DNA of 64,000 nucleotides from NCBI GenBank assembly GCA_963822295.1, contig CAWGHD010000002.1, positions 744,001 through 808,000 on the forward strand, given 5' to 3'. The stretch is from VRUE01 sp963822295 (GTDB taxonomy: Bacteria > Actinomycetota > Thermoleophilia > Solirubrobacterales > 70-9). The translations under genes were made by a program, and so were the position numbers. The notes under the pieces were generated by a model. That model saw nothing but the letters and a program-made list of their open reading frames with translations, ran no database searches and was not told the origin of the DNA. This document shows positions 17,280 to 24,728 of the stretch, in pieces; the first letter of the stretch is position 1; every line of letters starts with the position of its first letter.

Positions 17280-18380
17280 ATGGCAGAGAAGAACAGGACT
17301 TTGAAGGAGGCCACGGCGAAGGACGCCAAGGCCAAAGACGCGGCCCTCGAGGCGGCGGTGACCCAGATCGAGCGTGATTTCGGCGCCGGCTCCCTGATGC
17401 GGCTCGGCGCGGATTCCGCGCTCCCGATCGCGTCGATCCCGACCGGCTCGCTCGCCCTCGACCTGGCGCTGGGCATAGGCGGGGTGCCGCGCGGGCGGAT
17501 CGTCGAGATCTTCGGCCCGGAGTCGTCGGGGAAGACGACGCTGATCTACCACATCATCGCGGAAGCCCAGGCGAAGGGCGGAGTCTGCGTCTTCATCGAC
17601 ACCGAGCACTCGCTCGACCCGATCTACGCGCGCTCGATCGGCGTCGACACCGACGAGCTGCTCGTCTCCCAGCCCGACTACGGCGAGCAGGCGCTGCAGA
17701 TCGCCGATCGCCTGATCGCATCCGCGGCAGTCGACGTGGTCGCCATCGACTCGGTCGCGGCGCTCACCCCGAAAGCCGAGCTCGACGGCCAGATCGGCGA
17801 CACCACCGTCGGGCTGCAGGCGCGGCTGATGTCGCAGGCGATGCGCAAATTGGCCGGGAACCTGAGCCGCACCAACACGGTCTGTCTCTTCACCAACCAG
17901 ATCCGCGAAAAGGTGGGGGTCCAGTTCGGCTCGCCGGAGACCCAGCCGGGCGGCCGGGCGCTGAAGTTCTACTGCTCGCAGCGACTCGACATCCGCCGCA
18001 TCGAGACCCTCAAGGACGGCACCGAGGCGGTCGGCAACCGGGTCCGGGTGAAGGTCGTCAAGAACAAAGTCGCTGCCCCATTCCGCCAGGCGGAGTTCGA
18101 CATCGAGTACGGCCAGGGGATCTCACGCGAGGGGGGGCTGATCGACTTCGGGATCGAGCACGACCTGATCCAGAAATCGGGCTCCTTCTTCTCTTACGGG
18201 GAGACCCGCCTCGGCCAGGGCCGCAACAACGCCAAGCAGTTCCTCGGCGACAACCCGGAGCTGGCGGCGGAGATCGAAGCCAAGATCCGGACCGCGCTCG
18301 GGATCGGCGACGAGGCTCCCGCCGAGGCCGCACCGGCCGCGCCGGCGGAGCCGCCGGTGGCCGAGGTCAAAGCCGCCTAG
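17280..18380 (+). CDS. recA: Recombinase RecA
   Basis: ATP-dependent strand-exchange protein and SOS co-protease. The 366-residue sequence shows Walker A GPESSGKTT near residues 79-87, VAIDSVAALTPKAELDGQIGD, the DNA-binding L1/L2 region (LMSQAMRKLAG, FGSPETQPGGRALKFY) and FTNQIREKVGV. The usual EHALDPxYA segment reads EHSLDPIYA, a small change. The C-terminus is Ala/Glu/Pro-rich and acidic, as is typical. ATG 17280 follows gaggtgaaagag, a good ribosome binding site, 5 nt after thpR; upstream in-frame starts lie inside thpR and are rejected. No recX follows in this window. Confidence 0.98.
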   Translation: MAEKNRTLKEATAKDAKAKDAALEAAVTQIERDFGAGSLMRLGADSALPIASIPTGSLALDLALGIGGVPRGRIVEIFGPESSGKTTLIYHIIAEAQAKGGVCVFIDTEHSLDPIYARSIGVDTDELLVSQPDYGEQALQIADRLIASAAVDVVAIDSVAALTPKAELDGQIGDTTVGLQARLMSQAMRKLAGNLSRTNTVCLFTNQIREKVGVQFGSPETQPGGRALKFYCSQRLDIRRIETLKDGTEAVGNRVRVKVVKNKVAAPFRQAEFDIEYGQGISREGGLIDFGIEHDLIQKSGSFFSYGETRLGQGRNNAKQFLGDNPELAAEIEAKIRTALGIGDEAPAEAAPAAPAEPPVAEVKAA

Positions 18381-18440
18381 ACGAGGGCGGGGGTCGGCGG
18401 CGTTCTGACCGTCGCCAGCGGATAGGATTCCGCGGCGCTT

Positions 18441-19043
18441 ATGGACTACGCAGAGATGTTCTACATAGTGGGCGGCATCCTTGCCGTCTCCGCCGTGGTG
18501 GTGAGCTTCATCGGGCTGAAAGCCGAGAAGTTCCCCGGCAAGATGGGGCCGGTCGTGGTCCTCGTCTTCCTGGCGCTGATCGGCACCGCGGTCACCTACT
18601 CGGTGCTGAACGGGCAGGAGGAGTCGGAGCATCGCGCCCACGAGCTCGAGCTCGCGAACGCCGAGATCGAACACGAGGAGGAGGACCCCGTCCCGGCCGA
18701 GGAGCCCGCAGGGGGTCACGAGGAGCCGGCGGGCGGGGAGAAGCCCGCCGCGGGAGCGAAAACGACGATCGCGCTGGCGGCGTCGGCGACCGAGCTGGCC
18801 TACGACAAGAAGAGCCTGACCGCGAAGGCCGGCGAGGTGACGATCGCCCTCACCAATCCCGCGCCGCTCGAACACGACGTCGCGATCTTCGAAGGCAGCG
18901 AGGAGCTCGGCGGCACCGAGCTGATCAGCAACGGCGAAAACTCGACCACCACGGTCGAGCTCGCGGCCGGCAAATACACCTTCCTCTGCACCGTCCCGGG
19001 CCATGCCGAAGCCGGCATGGAAGGGCCCTTAACCGTTAAGTAG
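18441..19043 (+). CDS. Membrane-anchored cupredoxin (plastocyanin-like)
   Basis: A 200-residue protein with two N-terminal membrane helices (about 8-26 and 37-55), a charged Glu/Ala/Pro-rich spacer (62-105) and a C-terminal beta-sandwich. The sandwich carries a complete type 1 copper ligand pattern: His145 in PLEHDVAIF, then Cys183, His188 and Met193 in LCTVPGHAEAGM. This predicts a blue-copper electron carrier facing the outside of the membrane. No oxidase or nitrite reductase gene is next to it, so its partner is unknown. The start ATG 18441 is 14 nt after a possible TAGGAT -10 box. A related-looking copper site occurs in the lipoprotein at 24729-25565. Confidence 0.85.
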   Translation: MDYAEMFYIVGGILAVSAVVVSFIGLKAEKFPGKMGPVVVLVFLALIGTAVTYSVLNGQEESEHRAHELELANAEIEHEEEDPVPAEEPAGGHEEPAGGEKPAAGAKTTIALAASATELAYDKKSLTAKAGEVTIALTNPAPLEHDVAIFEGSEELGGTELISNGENSTTTVELAAGKYTFLCTVPGHAEAGMEGPLTVK

Positions 19044-19090
19044 CGGCGCTGCGTCGTCGCCGCCGGCGGTGTTCTGGCGTGCTGCGGAAG

Positions 19091-19135
19091 ATCGCATCAA
19101 GTTCGCCATGTATCGCATGGCGAACTTGATGCGAT
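19091..19135. repeat. 45-bp intergenic palindrome, copy 1
   Basis: Left arm atcgcatcaagttcgccatg (19091-19110) and right arm (19116-19135) form a perfect 20-bp stem around the 5-nt loop tatcg. It lies 47 nt after the cupredoxin stop and 31 nt before miaB. An almost identical element occurs at 63043-63087. Its AT content is above that of the surrounding DNA. No open reading frame, direct repeat or transposase is associated. Confidence 0.85.
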
Positions 19136-19152
19136 TTCTCAGGTGCCGCCGG

Positions 19153-19158
19153 TACTCT
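19153..19158 (+). promoter_or_regulatory. Candidate -10 element (TACTCT) for miaB
   Basis: TACTCT ends 8 nt before ATG 19167. A TTGATG that could act as -35 lies at 19125-19130 inside the palindrome, but the 22-bp spacing is too long for a normal promoter, so only the -10 is proposed. Confidence 0.35.
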
Positions 19159-19166
19159 CACGGGCC

Positions 19167-20486
19167 ATGGGTAGGAAGTACCACGTAACCACCTTCGGGT
19201 GCCAGATGAACGTGCACGACTCCGAGCGCATGCAGGGGATGCTCGAGTCGCTCGGCTATGAGGCGGCTGCGGCACGCGAGGACGCCGACCTGATCCTCTT
19301 CAACACCTGCTCGATCCGCGAGTCCGCCGACAACCGCTTCATCGGCCACCTCGGTGAGGCCAAGCGGCTGAAGAGCGAAGACCCCGAGCGGGTCGTCGGG
19401 GTCGGCGGCTGCTGGGCGCAGTCGGTCAAGGACGAGGTCTTCCGGCGCTTCCCGTTCGTCGACGTCGCCTTCGGCCCCGGCCAGATCCACAAGCTCGCCG
19501 AGTTTCTCAACTCGGACTCGCTCACCGCGCAGGGCTACTTCGAGTTCGAGGACTTCTCCGGGCATCTGCCGGCCCGACGGGAGCGCGAGTTCCAGGGCTG
19601 GATGCAGATCTCCCAGGGCTGCAACTGCAAATGCGCCTACTGCATCGTGCCCTCGACCAGGGGCCGCGAGGAGAGCCGCGACCCGGACGAGCTGGTGGTC
19701 GAGGCGGAGGCCCTGGCCGCGGACGGGGTGCGCGAGGTCACCCTGCTCGGGCAGAACGTCAACAGCTACGGGCGCGATCTGCCACTCGGGGCGCGCATCG
19801 GCTTCTCCGACCTGCTTGCCCGAATCGACGCGGTCGACGGGATCGAGCGGATCCGCTACACCAGCCCCCACCCGAAGGACATGAAGGAGGACGTGGTCCG
19901 GGCCCACGCCGAGCTGCCCTCGCTCTGCGAGCACATCCACCTGCCGCTCCAGTCGGGGTCGAGCACGATCCTGAAGCGGATGCGGCGCACCTACGACCGC
20001 GGCCGCTACATGGACCGCGTCGCCCTGATTCGCGAGCACGTGCCCGACTGCGCGATCACCACCGACATCATCGTCGGCTTCCCCGGGGAGACCGAGGCGG
20101 ACTTCGAGCAGACCCTCGAGGTGGTCGATGAGGTCGGCTACGACAGCGCCTTCACCTTCGTCTTCAGCCCGCGGCGGGAGACCGAGGCGGCGACGATGGC
20201 CGGCCAGGTCCCGCACCCGGTCAAGCGCGAGCGGATGGAACGCCTGGTCGAGCTGGTCCAGAGCCGGGCGACCGAGCGTGCGCGGCGCTTCGTCGGCAGG
20301 GAGATGGAGGTGCTGGTCGAGGGGCCCAGCCGGACCGACCCGAGCAGGCTGCGCGGCCGCACCCGCCACAACAAGGCGGTCAACTTCGAAGGGATCGCGG
20401 ACCCCGGCGACCTCGTCGCCGTCTCGATTGACGCGGCGACGTCGCAGACGCTCAGCGGCACGGCGGCACTGCTCCCCGCCCGTTGA
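19167..20486 (+). CDS. miaB: tRNA-2-methylthio-N6-dimethylallyladenosine synthase MiaB
   Basis: Radical-SAM methylthiotransferase that adds a methylthio group to i6A37 of tRNA. The N-terminal UPF0004 domain holds Cys12 (TFGCQMNVHDSE), Cys48 (NTCSIRESA) and Cys82 (GGCWAQ), ligands of the auxiliary cluster. The radical-SAM triad is Cys152, Cys156 and Cys159 in GCNCKCAYCIVPSTRGRE, with an extra Cys154. The C-terminal TRAM domain follows (FVGREMEVLVEG to the end). ATG 19167 gives a 439-residue protein beginning MGRKYHVTTFGC; GTG 19143 would add eight non-conserved residues. The TGA overlaps the TTG start of miaA, coupling the two enzymes that act successively on A37. Confidence 0.96.
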   Translation: MGRKYHVTTFGCQMNVHDSERMQGMLESLGYEAAAAREDADLILFNTCSIRESADNRFIGHLGEAKRLKSEDPERVVGVGGCWAQSVKDEVFRRFPFVDVAFGPGQIHKLAEFLNSDSLTAQGYFEFEDFSGHLPARREREFQGWMQISQGCNCKCAYCIVPSTRGREESRDPDELVVEAEALAADGVREVTLLGQNVNSYGRDLPLGARIGFSDLLARIDAVDGIERIRYTSPHPKDMKEDVVRAHAELPSLCEHIHLPLQSGSSTILKRMRRTYDRGRYMDRVALIREHVPDCAITTDIIVGFPGETEADFEQTLEVVDEVGYDSAFTFVFSPRRETEAATMAGQVPHPVKRERMERLVELVQSRATERARRFVGREMEVLVEGPSRTDPSRLRGRTRHNKAVNFEGIADPGDLVAVSIDAATSQTLSGTAALLPAR

Positions 20487-21208
20487 AGGTCCTGGCGATA
20501 TTCGGCCCCACCGGGGTCGGCAAGACCGGGGTCGCGATCGAGCTCGCCGACCTGCTTCGGGAGCGCGGGGAGGAGCCGGTCGCGATCTCCTGCGACGCGC
20601 TCCAGGTCTACGAGGGGCTCGAGATGCTGACCGGCGCCGCCGGCGCCGCCCAGCGTGAGCGCCTCGAGCACAGGCTGATCGGCTTCGTGCCGGTGACCGA
20701 GCCGTTCTCGGTCGGCGACTACATGGAGCTGGCGCACCGCGAGGTCGACGCGGCGCTCGACGCCGGCAGACGGCCGATCGTCGTCGGCGGCACCGGCCTC
20801 TACCTGCGCGCGGCGCTCGCTCAGCTCTCGCTCGTCAAGGCACCGCCGGAAGCCGAGGACTCCGAGCTCTGGTCGCCCGAGACCCGGCACCCGACGGCGA
20901 TCTTCGGCCTCGACATGGACCGCGCGCAGCTCTACGAGCGGATCGACGCCCGCACCGGGGCGATCGCCGCCTCCGGCGCCGTCGAGGAGGTCAGGGCCGC
21001 GGAGGCGGCGGGCCCGTCGCGCACGGCCCGCAAGGCGCTCGGCTTCGACGAGCTGCTCGCCGGCGACCTCGAGCTGATGAAGAGGCGGTCCCGCAACTAC
21101 GCGCGCCGCCAGCTGACCTGGATGCGCAAGGTCCCGAACCTGACCACGATCGACCGCACCGGGCGCAGTGACACCGAGGTCGCCGCCCGCATCGCGGCCG
21201 CCCTCTGA
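20483..21208 (+). CDS. miaA: tRNA dimethylallyltransferase MiaA, short form
   Basis: MiaA transfers a dimethylallyl group to N6 of A37, producing the substrate of MiaB. The P-loop FGPTGVGKTGVAIELA lies at residues 7-22, SCDALQVYEGLEMLTG near 36-51 replaces the usual DSxQVYRGxDIGTAK, and GGTGLYLRAAL near 100 is conserved. The C-terminal RNYARRQLTWMRK is the tRNA-contact signature. At 241 residues it is about 60 shorter than the common form, mainly in the swinging tRNA-binding domain. The start is TTG 20483, inferred from the 4-nt overlap with the miaB stop and from MKVLAIFGPTG being the natural N-terminus. Confidence 0.93.
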   Translation: MKVLAIFGPTGVGKTGVAIELADLLRERGEEPVAISCDALQVYEGLEMLTGAAGAAQRERLEHRLIGFVPVTEPFSVGDYMELAHREVDAALDAGRRPIVVGGTGLYLRAALAQLSLVKAPPEAEDSELWSPETRHPTAIFGLDMDRAQLYERIDARTGAIAASGAVEEVRAAEAAGPSRTARKALGFDELLAGDLELMKRRSRNYARRQLTWMRKVPNLTTIDRTGRSDTEVAARIAAAL

Positions 21209-21243
21209 GCCCGGCCGCGACGGCATTTGAGAGACTGGCCTCG

Positions 21244-22656
21244 ATGCCGGCGACGCGCTCGATCTCGGACCTGCCCGGCCCGAAGGGGCTTCCGCTGATC
21301 GGCAGCCTCCACAAGGTCCGGCCGCAGACGATGCATCAGGTGGCCGAGGCATGGTGCGAGCAGTACGGCCCGATCTTCCGCTTCGACGTCGGACCGCGCC
21401 GCGTCGTGGTCGTCGGCGACTCCGACACGATCAACGAGGTCCTGCGCGAGCGCCCCGACGGCTTCCGGCGCTGGCGGGAGATCCTCGAAATCAACGAGGA
21501 AACGGGCTACATCGGGGTGTTCGCCGCCGAGGGCGACGACTGGCGCCGGATGCGGCGCCTGGTCGTCACCGCCCTCAACAGCAACCACCTGCAGCGCTAC
21601 TTCGAGGTCGTCAGCACCTGCACCGGGAGGCTGCATCGCAGGCTGGAGGCCGCGGCCCGCGACGGGCATCCCTTCGAGATCGGCGAGACGCTCTCCTCGT
21701 TCACCGTGGACGTGACCTCGGCGCTGGCCTTCGGCCACGACCTGAACACGCTGGAGCGCGGCGACGCCGGTCTGCAGGAACACCTCCACCGCGTCTTCCA
21801 CATGACCAACCGCCGGATCTTCGCGCCGGTCCCCTACTGGCGCTGGTTCAAGCTGCCGGCGGACAGGGCGCTCGAGCGCTCGGTCGAGGAGATCAAGCGC
21901 TCGGTCATGACCTTCATCGACGAGGCCAGGCAGCGGATCGCCGAGCGGCCGGAGCTGCGCGAGTCGCCGGAGAACTTCATCGAGGGGATGATCGCCGCCC
22001 AGGAAACCGAGGGCGCGTTCACCGACGAGGAAATAATCGGCAACGTCCTGACCCTCCTGCTCGCCGGCGAGGACACCACCTCGCACTCGATGGCATGGAC
22101 GATCTGGGCGCTGGCCACCCGCCCCGAGATCCAGGCGAGGTGGGCCGAGGAGGCGAGCGAGGTCCTCGGCGAGCAGCCCTACGCGACCGAGTACGACACG
22201 GTCCAGGGCTTCAGCTACGGCGAGGGGGTCATACGCGAGTCGATGCGGCTGCAGCCGGTCGTCCCGATCACCGGCGTCGAGCCGCTTGCCGACACGGTGG
22301 TCGCCGGCGTCCACCTCCCGGCCGGGACCCGCGTGATGCTCCTGCATCGCCACGCGGGCCTGCGGGACGTGGAGCGCGCCGGGGAGTTCGTGCCGGAGCG
22401 CTGGCTGGAGGACGGTGGCGAGCTCCCGGCCCCGTCCCAGAAGTCGTTTCTCAACTTCGGGTCCGGGCCGCGCTTCTGCCCCGGCCGCAATCTGGCCTTC
22501 CTCGAGGCGAAGACGGCGCTGGGGATGATCGCCCGCAACTTCGAGGTCGAGCTCGACCCCTCCGCCGGGCCGGTGAAGGAGCTGCTCGGCTTCACGATGA
22601 GCCCGCAGGGCCTGCGCGTGCGCCTGCGCGAGCGCATCCCGGCCGTGGCCGCCTAG
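21244..22656 (+). CDS. Cytochrome P450
   Basis: A 470-residue P450. It has the proline-rich start DLPGPKGLPLIGS, the I-helix oxygen-activation motif LLLAGEDTTSHSM, the K-helix ExxR in VIRESMRLQP, the PERW segment and the heme loop FGSGPRFCPGRNLAFLEAK with thiolate ligand Cys412. Length and I-helix resemble CYP102/CYP4-like fatty-acid-type enzymes more than short soluble actinobacterial P450s, but substrate cannot be deduced. There is no fused reductase and no neighbouring ferredoxin, so electrons must come from elsewhere. It sits between miaA and dapF with a 35-nt upstream gap, a setting that gives no functional hint. Confidence 0.92.
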   Translation: MPATRSISDLPGPKGLPLIGSLHKVRPQTMHQVAEAWCEQYGPIFRFDVGPRRVVVVGDSDTINEVLRERPDGFRRWREILEINEETGYIGVFAAEGDDWRRMRRLVVTALNSNHLQRYFEVVSTCTGRLHRRLEAAARDGHPFEIGETLSSFTVDVTSALAFGHDLNTLERGDAGLQEHLHRVFHMTNRRIFAPVPYWRWFKLPADRALERSVEEIKRSVMTFIDEARQRIAERPELRESPENFIEGMIAAQETEGAFTDEEIIGNVLTLLLAGEDTTSHSMAWTIWALATRPEIQARWAEEASEVLGEQPYATEYDTVQGFSYGEGVIRESMRLQPVVPITGVEPLADTVVAGVHLPAGTRVMLLHRHAGLRDVERAGEFVPERWLEDGGELPAPSQKSFLNFGSGPRFCPGRNLAFLEAKTALGMIARNFEVELDPSAGPVKELLGFTMSPQGLRVRLRERIPAVAA

Positions 22657-22669
22657 CCTTGGAGACCGG

Positions 22670-23515
22670 ATGAGATTCGAGAAGTGGCAGGCGCTGGGCA
22701 ACGACTATGTGATTCTCGAGCGGGAGTCGCTGCCCTGGGAGCTGACCGCGCAGCGGGTGCGGCGAATCTGCGACCCGCACTTCGGGATCGGCTCCGACGG
22801 CGTCCTGCTGCTCTCCCGCGTCGATGACCCCGAGTTCGTCGCCGAGCTGCGGATCTTCAACCCGGACGGCTCGGAGGCCGAGCTCTCGGGCAACGGCGCC
22901 CGCGAGGCGGTGCTCTACCTGCGCCGCCACGGCTGGACCGACGCGGACACCTTCTCGATCCGGACAGCGGCGGGCCCGATCACGCCGACGATCACCTCGG
23001 ATCGGACCTGCTCGATCGAGATGGGCCGCGCCTCGACGCGGTCGAAGGACTTCCCGTCGGGCGGGCCCGACGGCCGCGGCACGCTAGCGGCGGGCGGGCA
23101 CGCCTGGGACTTCCAGCACGTCTCGATCGGCAACCCGCAGTGCGCGATCGTCGTCGAGGAGGGGCTCGAGGAGCTCGACCTCGGGGCGGTCGGGCCGGAC
23201 ATCGAAGGCGACGAGCTCTTCCCGAACCGGACCAACGTCTCGTTCATCTCCATCGACGGCAGCAGGGTGCGGGCGCGGATATTCGAGCGCGGGGTGGGGG
23301 AGACGCTCTCCTCGGGGACCGGGGCGAGCGGCGCCGCGGTCACCGCCTTCCTGCGGGGCGCCGCGAGCCCGATCGAGGTCGAGCTCGACGGCGGTGAGCT
23401 GCTCGTGGAGGTCTCCGACGAGCTCGACGTCCGCCTCACCGGTTGGGCCGAGCCGATCTGCTCCGGGGAGCTCTCCTCGGAGCTGCTCGCGGCGCTCGCC
23501 TCCTCAGACGAATAG
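22670..23515 (+). CDS. dapF: Diaminopimelate epimerase homologue with serine at both catalytic cysteine positions
   Basis: The 281-residue protein is DapF-like throughout: MRFEKWQALGNDYVILE, FGIGSDGVLLL, FNPDGSEAELSGNGARE, IGNPQCAIVV, FPNRTNVSFI and ERGVGETLSSGTGASG. DapF converts LL- to meso-diaminopimelate with two cysteines (Cys73 and Cys217 in E. coli numbering), one before GNGAR and one in GETxACG[ST]G. Here both are serine: Ser73 (codon tcg) and Ser215 (codon tcg), read directly from the DNA with no frameshift nearby. Fold residues are kept, so the protein is under selection but may be a poor epimerase or have another activity. It lies 13 nt after the P450 gene and 12 nt before the DapL-like gene, consistent with a lysine-pathway role. 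Confidence 0.85.
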   Translation: MRFEKWQALGNDYVILERESLPWELTAQRVRRICDPHFGIGSDGVLLLSRVDDPEFVAELRIFNPDGSEAELSGNGAREAVLYLRRHGWTDADTFSIRTAAGPITPTITSDRTCSIEMGRASTRSKDFPSGGPDGRGTLAAGGHAWDFQHVSIGNPQCAIVVEEGLEELDLGAVGPDIEGDELFPNRTNVSFISIDGSRVRARIFERGVGETLSSGTGASGAAVTAFLRGAASPIEVELDGGELLVEVSDELDVRLTGWAEPICSGELSSELLAALASSDE

Positions 23516-23527
23516 ATTTCCGCGCCG

Positions 23528-24697
23528 ATGGGAATCACGGATCCGTCCAAGCGCCTGGAGGCGATGCCTCCGTACATGTTCGCCGAACTCGAGCGGCGGG
23601 TCGCCGACAAGCGCGCCGCCGGCGTCGACGTGATCAGCCTCGGGATCGGTGACCCGGACGAGCCGACCCACCCCCACATCGTCGCGGCGATGCAGGAGGC
23701 GGTCGCCGACCCCGGCAACCAGAAGTACCCGAGCAACCGGGGCCGGGCCGAGTTCCGCGAGGCCTTCGCCGGCTTCTACGGCGAGCGCTTCGGGGTCGAG
23801 ATCGACCCGGAGAGCGAGGTGATCCCCGCGATCGGCGCCAAGGAGTGCATCTACAACCTCTGCTTCGCCTTCCTCGACCCGGGAGGCGTCGCGCTCGCCT
23901 CCGACCCCGGCTACCCGGTCTACACCGGCGGCCCGATCCTGGCCGGCGCCACGCCCGAGCTGCTTCCCCTGGTGCCCGAGCTCGGCTTCGCCCCGGACCT
24001 GGAGGCCGTGCCCGCCAAGGTCGCCGCGAAGGCGCGCCTGATGTTCCTCAACTACCCGAACAACCCGAGCGGCGCCATCGTCCCGGAGGGCTTCTTCGAG
24101 ACCGTCGTCTCCTTCGCCCGCGAGCACGAGATCCTCGTCGTCCACGACAACGCCTATTCGGAGACGACCTACGACGGCTACGTCGCGCCCAGCTTCCTGG
24201 CGACGCCCGGCGCCAAGGAGGTGGGGGTCGAGGTCTTCTCGCTCTCCAAGGGCTACAACATGACCGGCTGGCGCTGCGCGGCGATCCTCGGCAACGCCGG
24301 CGCGATCGAGACCTACTGGCGGCTGAAGACGAACGTCGACTCGGGCCTCTTCGAGGCCGTCCAGCTCGCCGGCGCCGCCGCCCTCAACGGTCCCCGTGAG
24401 CCGCTTGAGCGGATGAACGAGACCTACGCCCGCCGCCGCGACCTCGTCGTCGAGGCGCTGCGCGAGATCGGCGTCGAGGTCAGCGCCCCGAAGGGGACGA
24501 TCTACGTCTGGGCGCCGGTTCCCGAGGGCCACACATCGACCTCGTTCGCCGAGCTCGTGCTCGAAGAGGCGGCTGTGATCGTCTCGCCCGGCTCGATGTA
24601 CGGGCCCAGCGGCGAGGGCTTCTTCCGCATCTCCCTGACGACGCCCGACGACCGGATCTCCGAGGCCGTCGAGCGGATGCGGGAGCACCTGGCCTGA
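23528..24697 (+). CDS. dapL: LL-diaminopimelate aminotransferase-like PLP enzyme
   Basis: A class I/II fold-type I aminotransferase of 389 residues. Early markers are SLGIGDPDEPTHPHIV, QKYPSNRGRAEFREA and YPNNPSGA (substrate/PLP loop). HDNAYSETTYDGY follows, and the PLP lysine is Lys241 in SLSKGYNMTGWR; FRISLTT near the end holds the carboxylate-binding arginine. The sequence fits the LL-DAP aminotransferase group, which makes LL-diaminopimelate from tetrahydrodipicolinate in one step and bypasses the succinylase branch. The adjoining dapF-like gene and dapA/dapB elsewhere in the window support that reading. A general aspartate-type aminotransferase is the main alternative. A hairpin overlaps the stop codon. 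Confidence 0.82.
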   Translation: MGITDPSKRLEAMPPYMFAELERRVADKRAAGVDVISLGIGDPDEPTHPHIVAAMQEAVADPGNQKYPSNRGRAEFREAFAGFYGERFGVEIDPESEVIPAIGAKECIYNLCFAFLDPGGVALASDPGYPVYTGGPILAGATPELLPLVPELGFAPDLEAVPAKVAAKARLMFLNYPNNPSGAIVPEGFFETVVSFAREHEILVVHDNAYSETTYDGYVAPSFLATPGAKEVGVEVFSLSKGYNMTGWRCAAILGNAGAIETYWRLKTNVDSGLFEAVQLAGAAALNGPREPLERMNETYARRRDLVVEALREIGVEVSAPKGTIYVWAPVPEGHTSTSFAELVLEEAAVIVSPGSMYGPSGEGFFRISLTTPDDRISEAVERMREHLA

Positions 24698-24709
24698 CGG
24701 CCAGGCGCT
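24684..24709. terminator. Bidirectional hairpin at the dapL / lipoprotein convergence
   Basis: cctggc (24688-24693) pairs with gccagg (24700-24705) around a 6-nt loop, and agc/gct extend the stem by 3 bp past one mismatch. It overlaps the dapL stop and precedes the convergent lipoprotein gene by 20 nt. There is no T-run. Confidence 0.5.
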
Positions 24710-24728
24710 CCGCGCTCCGGGTCCTGCG

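Noticed and set aside
17160..17280. Longer RecA with an N-terminal extension starting inside thpR
   Set aside because: The extension is Arg/Pro/Gly-rich and comes from the wrong frame of thpR. RecA-like sequence starts at ATG 17280 behind a good ribosome binding site.
19091..19135. Palindrome as part of an insertion sequence or CRISPR array
   Set aside because: No transposase frame, target-site duplication, regular repeat-spacer spacing or cas gene is near either copy.
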